A DNA stretch of 64,000 nt from Mytilus edulis (GCF_963676685.1 NC_092348.1:27999386-28063385), one strand, 5' to 3'. Shown: positions 35,501 to 44,132, counted from the stretch's first letter. Numbers and translations are program-made. Notes: generated from the sequence alone by a model not told the origin.

Positions 35501-37517
35501 TTTTTGTCTGTGTGTGTAATAATAAAGGAAATGTGAAAAATATTTAAATTTCGGTTTCAGAAAAAAATCTGACTCCTTTTTTAAACTTAGTAAATGCTGA
35601 TTCAAATGCAATCAAGTGGACCTAAGGGAAAAAAACTCCAGCTTATATAGATATATTTGTATATCTTTGAATAGGTTTAATGATGAGATTATGAAAAAAT
35701 ATATATTTTGTATGGTTTCCAATCTCATTAGATTTCAATTTTTCACTTTGCTCCGTTAGATTTATTTGTCACGCGTTAGATTTTAATGAGATAATACGAT
35801 TTCAAACAAACAAAAAATGATAGTTAAAATCGGTGTCTGTCCTAGTGTGAAATATTTCACATGCTATAGAGAGACACCGATTTTAACTATCATTTTATCA
35901 TGTACTTACTTACAAATTCATTTAAATTGTTACTAGATATAAACGAATCAAAGTACTTTCGAATATCATCTGAATGTATTTCTTTGTTTGTATGCATGGA
36001 TTTCTGTCTCTACGGCTTGTATATCTCATTTTCCATTTTATGCATATGATCTTCAATTACACAGCATATACAAAGAAAACCATCCTTATAGCTATTAAGT
36101 TCTCCAAAAACTTGAAGTTCCTAAACATGGGATCTATACTATTATCATCTTATATAAATACAAAATTTGGCACTTTGTTATGTGAACGGGAAAAACATCT
36201 TTGAACACTATGGTTTGTATTAAATGTATCGGCAACCGAAGAATTTATGTTTATCAGTATGTCTTACAAAATAAAGACATTATGTTACAGAAGGGAATTG
36301 TATAGAGCTGGTATAAATAAAATGAGATGTTCTGTTTCCGTCAATGACTTAATAAAAACCAAGAGAAGAAATATCAGCATACAATTATTATAAATTATTA
36401 CAATAGACAGGTTTACTTCCTAAACTTTGTAAAGCTATAAATATAAAAAAAGAGTTGTGAACAAACGACAGAGAATTTTTGAACGATTTTCTAGAAGCTG
36501 GACATGTTCATGCATATGTAGCAGGACTAACATATTTTTTTTCTTCAAATTCAACATATACTAGAAGAACATAACATACAATAAAATTTGGCATGGAAAG
36601 ATCATTCAACCCTTTGGTAACGGTATGCAAGAACAAATTTTTGTTTGACAAAAACATAACTTTAAAAAAAATATAATGAACGAACAACAACAAGGGAATA
36701 TAAAAAACAAACTGTCAAACACATGTACAAACATGTATGATAAGGTAACTAAAAATTGGAAAAGGCCAGTGAAAAGACGTTTTTCTCATTTAAATTTCAT
36801 ATAACAGTAACATTTTTGAATAAAAGATGTTCGTTTTCTCGTCTGTGTCTTTTGATTCACAACTTGCCTACACCAAGGATTTGTAAAACTGTAAAACGCT
36901 ATTGTGATTCTCCATTGAAGAAGAACGCTATTCGGGTCTAGATTTCTAGTTTATATAAAAATGATACTTCGTGTTCCTGTCACTTCAATGAGGTTTGTCC
37001 ATGTTAGCTCAATGGTTTTTCACATACTAGTATTCTATTTTAAATGTCAGATATCGCAATGTAAAAATATCACCTTATTTTTGTTTTTTCTAAAAATATG
37101 AAATTGAAAATTTAGATAAAAAGATGTAGTGGACTTGGTCATTGTCAACCTGTTACAAAAGGATGCACCTACAGAGGGTTTGATGATAGATTAAGTGATG
37201 CCTGTGTACCAGTAGCGTATGACAGATGTGAATGGAAAAAATGTAATAAAATGCAGAAACTTCAAAGTGAGACGAACGTGGTACAAGTTCCATCAGGAAA
37301 TGGCATTTCTGTAGTTTCAGGCCCAAGCGGTTGGCAAGATCCTTATTTCGGTTCGTCTAATAATATTCCAGTTATGCAACCAGTATTTCCAATCAATAAT
37401 GGCCAACCAGATAACAACTACCCACCGGCTACTCGTGCTTGGCCGGCAACCAGTAGACCTAGGAGGAATACTGCTGTCCCATGGTGGTTGGAGCCTGGTC
37501 ATTTTGAAGATTATTAA
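20413..37517 (+). CDS. TIMP-like metalloproteinase inhibitor 1 with C-terminal tail (6 exons)
   Basis: Exons 20413-20530, 21210-21304, 24129-24243, 25057-25068, 25704-25792 and 37116-37517 join in frame to 276 residues. Residues 1-18 are a signal peptide (cleavage after STLA), exposing Cys19-Asp-Cys, the CxC N-terminus that in TIMPs chelates the metalloproteinase zinc. The NTR domain continues with VIAGQVFG, KIRITNWYKG, the DKCG block, WISECDL and GCECT; the TIMP C-terminal domain follows with IKRCSGLGHC, SDACVPV and CEWKKC. After the last Cys (about residue 186) comes a ~90-residue Cys-free Pro/Asn/Trp-rich tail not found in ordinary TIMPs. Position 2 is Asp rather than Thr/Ser, which could alter or weaken inhibition. 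The start ATG was chosen because it begins the signal peptide; a possible acceptor (TTCGCAG) lies just before it. The TIMP call is firm; activity is not. Confidence 0.88.
21210..21304 (+). CDS. TIMP-1 exon 2: NTR beta-barrel strands
   Basis: Acceptor TTATTTCAG, donor GTATTA, phase 1 to 0. Encodes VIAGQVFGSEN...IKLKIRITNWYK, matching the VIRAK.VG and Y.IK..K..KG strands of TIMPs. Confidence 0.85.
21543..21835 (-). repeat. Repeat family C copy in TIMP-1 intron 2
   Basis: Contains CGCCAGACGCACGTTTCGTC...GACTCATCAGTGATGCTC (21567-21611), then AAGCCAAATAAGTACAAAGT, GAGCATTGAGGACC and, at the far end, GTGCTGAATACTGGGCTGG. Same block order as the 10.5-kb unit. Confidence 0.6.
22013..22085 (+). repeat. 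Short dispersed repeat (ATTGTCTCATTGGCACTC)
   Basis: GACTTGGATGTAGAATTGTC then TCATTGGCACTCATACTACA; similar to 32569-32625 and 28140-28185. It forms the end of an open frame at 21849-22103, which is therefore not a gene. Confidence 0.45.
22290..23066. mobile_element. ~780-bp TIR element (TTCGTGG ends) in TIMP-1 intron 2
   Basis: The left end CCGTGAAATTATTTTTATTC-GTGG and the right end CCACGAATTAAAGTACTTTC-ACAGT are inverted repeats, continued by GGTGTTCCAATTTTCGTGG and CCACGAAAATTGATACCCAC. No transposase frame. Confidence 0.6.
23311..23589. mobile_element. 279-bp MITE with TTAAGGTGGTACC ends in TIMP-1 intron 2
   Basis: TTAAGGTGGTACCTAACACT at the left and AGTGTTAGGTACCACCTTAA at the right form a perfect 20-bp inverted repeat. 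The TTAA at each outer edge may be the target duplication, as for piggyBac-like elements. Interior non-coding. Confidence 0.75.
24129..24243 (+). CDS. TIMP-1 exon 3: CG block
   Basis: Acceptor CTTTTATAG, donor GTAAGT, phase 0 to 1. Encodes GKPDNEHVFDLYRTHDLYTY then RDKCGLPL and SYVLG, the TIMP region around the Cys that pairs with Cys1 and the YL.AG-like strand. Confidence 0.85.
24280..24535 (-). repeat. Dispersed repeat family A, copy in TIMP-1 intron 3
   Basis: Starts AAAAACACAAAAATACTGAA and continues through ATATTCCTGACTTGGTACAG, AACCTGGTTTTATAGCGC and CTCTCACTTGTACGACAGTC, a near-complete reverse copy, starting 36 bp after the exon 3 donor. Confidence 0.7.
24541..24720 (-). repeat. Repeat family C fragment
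   Basis: CCAGGATTGAAATT, CACCGGACGCCCGTTTCATC and AACTCATCAGTGACGATC followed by GCCAAATAAAGTACGCAGTT; it directly abuts the family A copy. Confidence 0.55.
25057..25068 (+). CDS. TIMP-1 exon 4: 12-nt microexon
   Basis: GTAAACGGAAAG between acceptor TTATAG and donor GTGAGT, phase 1-1, adding KRK plus a split Gly. Supported by an equal-sized, equal-phase microexon in the paralogue (48025-48036). Skipping it keeps frame. Confidence 0.6.
25704..25792 (+). CDS. TIMP-1 exon 5: end of NTR domain
   Basis: Acceptor TATATTAG, donor GTAAGT, phase 1 to 0. Encodes GGKLWISECDLNYPG...YKRGCECT, the W.SLC.F and GC.C blocks of TIMPs. Confidence 0.85.
26096..26890. mobile_element. Repeat family E copy, interrupted by a nested TIR element
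   Basis: CAGTTTATGGAAGAAGCG-TATCGATAAAAACTTTTC and TTATATCACATAGCGATATT match, inverted, 34.54-34.60 kb (AAAAGTTTTTATCG-AATCGCTTCTTCCATAG). After the nested element the family-type sequence TTCTTATATCAATGCGATAC resumes. A poly(A) run (26078-26096) borders the left end. Confidence 0.45.
26367..26818. mobile_element. 452-bp TIR element nested in family E
   Basis: CGTCGCTGGGCTTCTAAAAT at the left is matched by ATTTTAGAAGCCCAGCGACG at the right, a perfect 20-bp terminal inverted repeat. Internally CCAAAATGTAGTATGAA / TACGACATTTTGGAAGC make a second weak inverted pair. The short open frames inside are not credible proteins. Confidence 0.75.
26917..27192 (+). repeat. Dispersed repeat family A copy in TIMP-1 intron 5
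   Basis: TACCCATATTTTGACAATTT leads into TGATGAGACTGTCAT, AAACCAGGTTTAATCCACCA and the GCATTTTTGTGATTTTACTT end. Confidence 0.7.
27561..27967 (+). mobile_element. Penelope-like family P2 3' tail, 5'-truncated
   Basis: From ACATCTTCTGACATCAGACT through GGTATAGGGGGAGG, TGCGCCTGTCCCAAGTCAGG and GGAATTTCTCGCTACATTGA to CATTCTCAATTTTATT: the reverse complement of 15.70-16.11 kb. Confidence 0.75.
27990..28200 (+). repeat. Dispersed repeat (CGTTGGTTTTCCTGTT type)
   Basis: GACCGTTGGTTTTCCTGTTT ... TACTTTGATCTATAATGGTT ... GTTGTCTCATTCGAACTC resembles 32.02-32.15 kb and the complement of 0.72-0.79 kb. Confidence 0.45.
28508..28795 (+). repeat. Dispersed repeat family A copy in TIMP-1 intron 5
   Basis: AATACCCATATTTTGACTAT, TTGATGAGACTGTCATTA, AACCAGGTTTAATCCACCAT, CCTGTACCAAGTCAGGAATA and AGTATTTTTGTGATTTTACT in family order. 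Confidence 0.75.
29040..31650 (+). mobile_element. Penelope-like retroelement, 5'-truncated (family P1/P3), in TIMP-1 intron 5
   Basis: The element starts abruptly inside the RT coding region near 29040 and runs through the stop at 30186 into a ~1.4-kb tail. The tail has two similar segments (TAAGACGTGGTACGGTACTT at 30.29 kb and TAAGACGTGTCACGGTACTT at 31.40 kb, each followed by a CATGTATTT(A/G)GTTT block) and ends near ACTACTGTTGCCTTTATTTA. An inverse copy of part of the tail lies at 43.12-43.27 kb. Confidence 0.6.
29047..30186 (+). CDS. Penelope-like reverse transcriptase (N-terminally truncated)
   Basis: 379 codons with no stop or intron, opening at TTG (no ATG), directly after a stop at about 29023. 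RT blocks in order: LYWIPKLHKTPYKERYIA (residues 4-21), motif A FDFSTLYTTIPH (89-100), motif B GIPMGTNCAPLLADLFL (177-193), motif C FRYIDDVL (221-228), then SYLDLFLNID, KIYDKRDDFNFP and PSYGVYISQLIRYSRAC. All catalytic Asp are present (D90, D225, D226), so the RT core is intact, but the N-terminus is missing and no GIY-YIG endonuclease is fused or found downstream. The block pattern fits Penelope-like elements rather than LINE or LTR polymerases. It is not a host gene; it lies inside the TIMP-1 intron. Confidence 0.75.
   Translation: MPSLYWIPKLHKTPYKERYIAGSSKCSTKHLSKVLTTILSTVKDGLQKYCEEIYSTSGVNQMWILKNSKDLLLNLQSQSLQFCSNIKTFDFSTLYTTIPHAQLKDRLHHLIKQSFFYKNGNRRYKFLVLGYNNSYFVKNHTESPRKYTEDDIIKMLDFLIDNIFVEFGGFIFQQTVGIPMGTNCAPLLADLFLYSYEAEFIQNLLKDKKKKHLAKFFNFTFRYIDDVLSLNNPYFSQYLHLIYPSELEIKDTTDTRRTASYLDLFLNIDVDGRLHTKIYDKRDDFNFPIINFPFLSSNIPSAPSYGVYISQLIRYSRACSHYTDFIYRSVLLTQKLLQQSYEEDRLKLTLRKFYGHHHDLVDPYDVSLTKLAKDIFTTW
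31960..32200 (+). repeat. Dispersed repeat (ATCGTTGGTTTTCCTGTT type)
   Basis: Contains AGATCGTTGGTTTTCCTGTT, GTCCTTTATAGCTTGCTG and GGCCGTACTTTGACCTG, shared with 27.99-28.13 kb and, inverted, 0.72-0.79 kb. Confidence 0.45.
33520..33860 (-). repeat. Dispersed retroelement-tail repeat (GATGTGGTATGATTGCC type)
   Basis: GAAGATGTGGTATGATTGCC, CCGTACGGCCTTCAACAATG, CAGCTATAAAAGGCCCCGAT and GGCTCCTGACTTTGGACAGG ... GTGGCGGGGTTAAACATG. The last block is shared with the family P2 tail. No protein. Confidence 0.6.
34050..34600. repeat. Repeat family E copy
   Basis: ATATAAGACAA-ATATCGCATTGATAT motifs at the left and GATATAAGACAACATCGC, GATATAAGAAAAGTTTTTAT, TCGCTTCTTCCATAG at the right; the right end matches 26.10-26.16 kb inverted. 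Confidence 0.45.
34610..37115. other. Rest of TIMP-1 intron 5
   Basis: AT-rich intron sequence. Apart from the inverted repeat at 35814-35896 no feature was recognised; the 60-76-residue open frames here lack splice context and compositional support. Confidence 0.4.
35814..35896. repeat. Perfect 25-bp inverted repeat (hairpin)
   Basis: AAAATGATAGTTAAAATCGG-TGTCT (35814-35838) is exactly complementary to AGACACCGATTTTAACTATC-ATTTT (35872-35896). The 33-nt spacer contains a 16-bp palindrome TGTGAAATATTTCACA. It could form a cruciform in DNA or a hairpin in RNA. Confidence 0.8.
37116..37517 (+). CDS. TIMP-1 exon 6: TIMP C-terminal domain and long tail
   Basis: Acceptor AAAATTTAG, stop TAA at 37515-37517; 133 residues. 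IKRCSGLGHCQPV, CTYRGFDD, SDAC and CEWKKC give the six-Cys C-terminal module; the remaining ~90 residues are Cys-free and rich in Pro, Asn, Ser and Trp (PFSNN-like and PWWLEPG segments). Confidence 0.85.
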   Translation: MKRCSGLGHCQPVTKGCTYRGFDDRLSDACVPVAYDRCEWKKCNKMQKLQSETNVVQVPSGNGISVVSGPSGWQDPYFGSSNNIPVMQPVFPINNGQPDNNYPPATRAWPATSRPRRNTAVPWWLEPGHFEDY

Positions 37518-37546
37518 CTTTGTTTTTATTCAAATGTAGATAAGAA

Positions 37547-37558
37547 AATAAAAATAAA
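37547..37558 (+). terminator. TIMP-1 polyadenylation signals
   Basis: Two consecutive AATAAA hexamers about 30-40 nt after the stop codon, implying a very short 3'UTR. Confidence 0.65.
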
Positions 37559-37612
37559 ACATCAATACTAGTGCTTCATGAATTTATCCTTTAGCAGTAA
37601 AAAGCATCATGA

Positions 37613-37618
<6 letters not shown>

Positions 37619-37643
<25 letters not shown>

Positions 37644-37860
37644 AAATATTTACTAATCCTGTAGCAGAAAAGAGGGGCGAAAGATACCAGAGGGAAATTC
37701 AAACTCATAAAATCGAAAATAATTCGGCAACGCTACAACTAAAAAAGAAAAAGACAAATAACAGTACACAAGACAGAAGCTAGAAAACGAATAACCAAAC
37801 TACACGAACCCCACCAAAAACTAGGGGTTACTCTCGTGTGCTCCTAAAGGGTAATATATA
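37619..37860 (-). mobile_element. Penelope-like P1 3' tail fragment with T run
   Basis: A 25-nt T run (37619-37643) precedes AAAGAGGGGCGAAAGATACC and AACTAGGGGTTACTCTCGTG, a diverged copy of the 9.67- and 51.09-kb tails, lying about 60 bp after the TIMP-1 polyadenylation signals. Confidence 0.55.
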
Positions 37861-37869
37861 AGCAGAAGC

Positions 37870-40800
37870 AGCCTTAGACTTTCATTAAATTGTGTACTTT
37901 CTGCTTTTTTCCAATTCTGTTTATGAAATTCTTTACAAAATATTATGACACGATAAAAATCGTAGGTACTGTACTACTGATAAAAACCCTGTTCTTTATT
38001 TTTAAGAATTTCGAATGCACTTACATGTAGAAGGTAATTTCAAAATCAAAAGACCAAAACTAGATTTGGTATTTCAACAATTAGACGTGCCTTATATGCC
38101 GGAGAACATTCAGATTACAAGCAATCTTAGCCAAGCTTTTTCGGAATTCATTGTCATCGGATGAGGTCACAAAATTTTATTTCGAGGGCATTGTTCTATG
38201 CTTGCATGATCTTTTTTCCTGAACCCGTCCTTTTTTTCTTCTTTCTGTTGCAATTGTTTTATTATCATACTTGTTTATGTTTCGATTTCCGAGTTACCCA
38301 ACTTTATAATCATAACGACAATAGCAAACTAGAATTTGGGTCGTGGTGCATAATTATTTGACCTATAAGACAAAAGAGGCAATACAAAAACGGGTTTCTT
38401 CTTCTTTTTGTAAGTTATCAGATTCGTCTTCTTCTTTGGGTGTTAATAAACCGGTCTACTTCCTAAGAAGATAAATACAAATTGACAGTCATGTGCACTG
38501 CTGTATGTAGTTATAAAAAAACGAACAAGGTACTTTTGTGTGATTGTTAGGAAATGGAAGTAGAAGCATAAAATCCTAAACCGATAATAATGGTACGAAT
38601 CTGATGATACTCTCAGGGATTACAGTATACTACCAGAGATATCGATATAGTGCCATTAAAAACAATACCGGTATCTCTTCATGAATGTTTTGCGTAAGAC
38701 GCGATTTCTGAATATACCTTCACCAGTAACGCTTAGAAGTAAACATTTTAAAGGCATCGGGAGTTTATTATTATATTGACCTGTAAAAGCTAAATTCTTT
38801 GTATATTTCATTTGTATGTTAACTTTTGAGGCGGTAACTTGAATACAATACATATATCCTGACACGTCCCAGGTTGACTGGTAGTTGTTTATCCGAGTAC
38901 CCTTTTATTTTAACTTCAGTATTTGGTTCAATCAGGATATTCTTTGTCTCGTTTGATATTATAAAGGCCAATATGTGGCTCCTTCAAACTTGTTTTCCCC
39001 GCCACATTCTATAGGAACTTGATACAGTAGTTGTCGTTGGTACGTGTCTGTCGCATTGTTTTTCGTAAATTCATTTGTTATCAATTATGCCGTTTTCTTT
39101 CTCAATTAAATTGTTTCATATTTATAATGTCGAGGTCTTTTATGTCCGACTATATGGTATGGTTTGTGTTCGTGGTAAAATGCCATACCGTTGCCTATAA
39201 TTGCTTATAATCTACTTTATTTGATCTTTGGTGGACAGTTATGTTATTGGCTACCATGCCTGTTTTCTATGTAACGAATTTATCTTACCAACTATGTTAA
39301 CGTCATGGTGTGAAATTTAGATTAGTGACCTATAAAAATGAGCAAGTCTTCGTAACTGTTAGCATTACGAAACTACTTCCATTGATCCTACTAAAACAGA
39401 TGCCAGCAATACAAATTTGTTAGGTTTAAATGTGTTTAATGAATTTATTTTAATCTTAATTTCAATTTCTTAGTTTAAACATATTTATTCATCATCAATA
39501 CAAATATCATCATACAAAACACACACTAATAATAGGATTCGGAAACAAGCTATATATAGCTTATATTAATCCGTTTCCTTGAAATACCAGCTCCAGTTAA
39601 CCATAACATAAATATAGCGTGCAATATTACAATGATATGGAACAAGAATAAATAAGTTTATATATAACTGAAAAAGAAAGGAATAAAAAAATTAATTTCA
39701 AAATAATTTCAATGAATACAACAAAAGAAGAAAAAAAAGTAAAAAAAAAAAAAAAAGAAAACTATAATGAACACGTGTTTAGATGAAATGCAACTTAGTG
39801 AAAATAGTGAATAACATTTTAACTTGTAAATCTCTTGCACTTTAGTAAGAATTTTTGTACTTTTCCAAAAATATCTTTATTTTGGTCTAAATTTAGAGCT
39901 TGTGATCCAAATAAAAGTAAATTCGTGTTTAGTGTGACTGTATGCAATACACATTGACAAAAAACTTTGAAAGTTTGAAACATCCGTTTTGGACAATAGT
40001 CTAAAACGTATAGAAATTTCAAGCTTATGTAGATAACAAATGCAGTAAAAATGTTAGATGAACACAATATAAGCAACATAATTTGATATTCACTCGTATG
40101 AAAATGTGATAGAACTGGCAGATTCTTGGATTAATTGAGGATTTATAACTTTCAAATTTACTATGTACAAAACGACTGACCATGCTTCTCTTCGTATATG
40201 TTTCTAGCTCTAAATTATTAATGCTATACATGTATTAACATTACTTTCTTCAGTAGAAATCTGTAGTTCGACTATAAACAGAATTCAAAAATAAACATAC
40301 CTTGACATCTTTAAATAAGTTTTAAAGTAGGCTTTCTCTTTTGATGAACTTTCAAAGACCAGAACGGAAAAATCAAATATCGCTTCTGTACTTATCAAAC
40401 TTATGTTTTAACTGTATGACACAATACGACGATTTATAGATAATAATTAAACTTTGTATTAATTTTGCAGATGTTTATAGGTTTACACAAAAGTACTCAG
40501 TAACATTCTTATTCAACACATGGTACAACTGTATACAGTTTTGAATGTCAACATGTCATTTTTAACAATAAAAAGGGAGAAATCGAAAATCAATTATCCA
40601 TTACTCAAAAAGATGAACATTAGGAAAAAACTTTAGGTTTAAAAACATAAATGACAAATATATTGAGGGGGGAGTCTACTTGAATATTGTAACCTCTGAA
40701 AGTCAACTCCTGCTTCACCTCGGTTGCAGTTTGGTTTTTGGGACGACAACCTGCTCTCCTAATTTCCAGCTCTATATCATTTGTGTTCTGTTTATATGTT

Positions 40801-42830
40801 AAACACTCATATATTTTGTTAGATCAAACATTATAATTGATTAGTATGTAATAAGATCTTTAAGGAAGCCAAAGTTCAAGTGCAAAAAAAATATTTAACG
40901 TTATGATATTGTAGTTAACACTAAATGTGTGGTATTGTACAGTATATGTGTTTTTGTCTGCCCTGTGTATCATACTTAAACTTATATTGTCCACCTGTTC
41001 ATAATGTATGCGTTCAAATTTATGTTGAAAATTAAATTACCTATAGATTTTGTGCGTTCGAATGTGACAGAGTCAAATGTGTATTAAAGCAATTAACCCC
41101 TTCCATATGACAGTTCCACATTTAACATAGAACAATAGACATCAAGTACCGATCGTAGAGACATTATAGTATCTGAAATTTGCCCAAAGATCAATTTCGG
41201 GTAATACATAATAGAATTGATTATCAATCAAAACACCTTCAACGGATAGAACGTAAAGCCATCGCAAGGAGTTTGAAAAAAGCATGATTATGTTTTCTCT
41301 CATAATATAAGTATTGAAAAGCTGTTAATGCAAAAACTTGATTTCAATGTACGGTATGTTTTGTTATGTATTTAACTGTCAAAAATAAAATCAATATTAA
41401 TACCGATAAAGACAATTATCAACTATGTTAAGGAGGGGATTGACTTATTGTACCATTGAAAATTGAAATTATGTTCAAGAATTAAGTTGTACGTACGGAC
41501 CAAACCAAACTACTAGGACAATTCTATATAAAAAGAAATATTCAAAATATCTAGCACTCCTTACATTTCTAAATGACCACAAATTTGTATTAAATAAGTA
41601 CTTCCTACACAACTGATTTTATGTTTGATATTATGATATCAAACATTCTTAGAACTGTTTTTATCATGATTAACAAATATTATGTTGAAATATGCACATT
41701 TTATTACCACGTTTTGAATGAAACGTTTTGACTTAATTATAAGTACATCAAGCTATACAAATCGGTTTCTCTTCCCTAATCTTTCTAATGACAAATTAAT
41801 ACAAAGTTGTTCAACTTCTTGGTAAACTTGACTGTTGTGTACTTAAAACTATTTAAAACATAAGGATTTTCAATTTTTTTCTACACTTAAAATTACAGCT
41901 GGCACGTAATGTTTAAAACTTAATACATGTTTCATGACCACAATTATTTGCGTGTCATATTTACTTCTTAAATAAAAGACAATGCATAACATACAATTTT
42001 GTCAGAACCTCACACCGGTAAGTAATAATATCTAAATAAACTTTAAATGATGACTAATTTAATTTAAAAAATGTATACCTCTGAGGAGCTTGTAACCGTA
42101 GGTTAAATATAGTTTAAGTTATATAATTTATTGAAAATAATTTCAAAATTATAATATCTAGTGACCGGTATTCAATGATCATATAATTGAACACTTACTC
42201 CATCTTTCCTTTTATGTTTTTTGATTTTATATTTATCTCGTCCATCCTTTTGTAAGTAATCATTTAATGTCATGCGCTTCAACTTGATCCCATTGTGATT
42301 TTTTTTACCGAAATATGCGTACAAACTATTTTTCAGCTAGTTAATTCAAATATTTAATGACATTTATACAATTTTATCCAAGGTCAATTTTGGTTAAAGA
42401 TAAAACCTTAGTTTCTAGATAATTTCTCACTTCATAAACGATAGATTATAAATGTTTAAAAGTCTTTAATCTATTTTGAATATTCAAACGAAGAGCAAAT
42501 ACAACCGGAAAGGACGAATTCCAATTTAGAGGGACTGGGTGCGTCAAAATTCTAGTTTAAAGTTGTCAATATGTGTAATTGTTTTGAAAATGTGTGTTTA
42601 ATGAACTGATATTTCAGCAAAAGAAAATTTTCAAAGAGGTAATTGTCGATTTCTGTGTACTCATATCAAGCAGGATTTCACATAAAACAATCCAAAATGA
42701 TAATAGAAGAAGCATCTTCGGAAAGTTCGATTATGTATATTAATCATGTTCTGTCTCTCAGTTACCAATAATTCAATGATACCCCACATCTCACAAATTC
42801 CAGTGAACTTTAAATGTAGGATACAACAGA
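37870..42830. other. TIMP-1/TIMP-2 intergenic region
   Basis: About 5 kb of AT-rich sequence with A-runs (39738-39755). A fragment of the 33.5-kb repeat is seen in inverse orientation near 39145-39210 (TATGGTATGGTTTGTGTTCG). No exon was recognised. Confidence 0.4.
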
Positions 42831-42835
42831 AAGTA

Positions 42836-42955
42836 GAAAGTAAAATCACAAAAATACTGAACTCTGAGGAAAATTCAAAACGGAAAGTCCCTATTCAAAT
42901 GGAAAAATCAAATGACAAAACACATCAAACGACAACTGTCATATTCCGGACCTAG
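42836..42955 (-). repeat. Family A fragment
   Basis: AAATCACAAAAATACTGAAC, GGAAAATTCAAAACGGAAAG and AACTGTCATATTCCGGAC: the 3' third of family A in reverse. Confidence 0.65.
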
Positions 42956-43109
42956 GCTAGCAAAAATGTATGATTAACGATACTTCTGATTTAGATTAGT
43001 TTTTGGGAGCTTTTTTTGTGGTTGAACACTGAACCTCAATTGAGTAACTTGAATCCTATTCAGAAACATTTAATGAATTGCAGTGCATCTACCGGGTTAA
43101 TTTGATCAC

Positions 43110-43300
43110 CTCAACCTTGTTCCGTTCACAAAAAAGACCATAAATAAAGGCATATAAGAGGAGAACAACGACACAACACTACAATGTAACACACAGAGAA
43201 ACGGACCAAGCATCAGACTCAATCCCACGAGAATAACAAATATAACATCAAAACCAAATACATGAATTTGGAAGCACTGCCTAGCAAACACAAAAGAATA
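43110..43300 (-). mobile_element. Penelope-like 3' tail fragment
   Basis: AAGAGGAGAACAACGACACA, CCACGAGAATAACAAATATA and ACCAAATACATGAATTTGG are the complement of 31.42-31.54 kb, the tail of the 29-kb element. Confidence 0.5.
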
Positions 43301-43639
43301 TCGTAATCCGTTAAATTAAGAATAAATTCTTACCGCTAACCGTCGTAAAATTCGCAAAATGATATCGACGTTAGATTGATCTAGTTTAAATTTGCCATGA
43401 AAAGAATGATGCGGACAGACAATAAAAAAACAAAATAACCTCGGGACCCACCAGATATTGGTTTATATATCCTTTTATTCCAACGGATTCATTGACATAC
43501 TATGATTTCCTGAGCTCGAGAACAATCATCACTGATATATCACTTGTCATGTATGGTTTAATTTTTAATTTTAGTTCAATTATAAGTATTGGAGTTTAGT
43601 TTGATGTCCAGTTTTACTGAACTAGTACACCATTTGTTT

Positions 43640-43765
43640 TAGGGGCCATGCATACGTGGCGCCAGTTGTAGTTAAATCTTGAGCGTCACTGATGAGTCTT
43701 TTGTAGACGAAACGCGCGTCTGGCGTGTATACAAAATTTAGTCCTGGTATCTATGATGAGTTTAC
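43640..43765 (+). repeat. Repeat family C fragment with well-preserved hammerhead-like core
   Basis: GAGCGTCACTGATGAGTC then TTTTGTAGACGAAACGCG, CGTCTGGCGTG and AGTCCTGGTATCTATGATGA. The CTGATGA and GAAA boxes are separated by a GTC/GAC stem. Confidence 0.6.
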
Positions 43766-43862
43766 TTGCAACTTGAAATTGCTTATATTGAAATACAATC
43801 TGAGAGGGGAGTCTTTATTTTGATTTTTTTTCACCAATAAATGTATTGATTGGTACATCATT

Positions 43863-44013
43863 TCTACATTTGAAAATGCCTGTACCAAGTCAGGAATATG
43901 ACAGTTCTTGTCAATTCGTTTTTGATGTGTTTTGATATTTGATTTTGCCATGTCATTATGGACTTTCCGATTAGATTTTCCTGTAAGTTCAGTATTTTTG
44001 TGATTTTACTTTT
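43863..44013 (+). repeat. Truncated family A copy directly upstream of TIMP-2
   Basis: TACATTTGAAAATGCCTGTA, CCAAGTCAGGAATATGACAG and AGTATTTTTGTGATTTTACT; the repeat stops 10 bp before the TIMP-2 ATG and runs directly into TTTTTTCAG, a possible acceptor. Confidence 0.75.
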
Positions 44014-44023
44014 TTCAGACAAC

Positions 44024-44132
44024 ATGTTATTGATCATATTTTTGATGATGTTTGTAACTATGGTGAAAGTGAATGGTGAATGTACATGTGGAAATAAAAC
44101 TCTTCACCAACATTTCTGTGATGATGAATTCG
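44024..44132 (+). CDS. TIMP-2 exon 1: signal peptide and CTC start
   Basis: ATG to donor GTATGT, phase 1. Encodes MLLIIFLMMFVTMVKVNGE followed by CTCGNKTLHQHFCDDEF. Confidence 0.85.

Noticed and set aside
43681-43735. Definite hammerhead ribozyme call
   Set aside because: The CTGATGA, GAAA and stem II/III elements are present, but bases flanking the core do not pair into a convincing stem I, so it is reported only as hammerhead-like.
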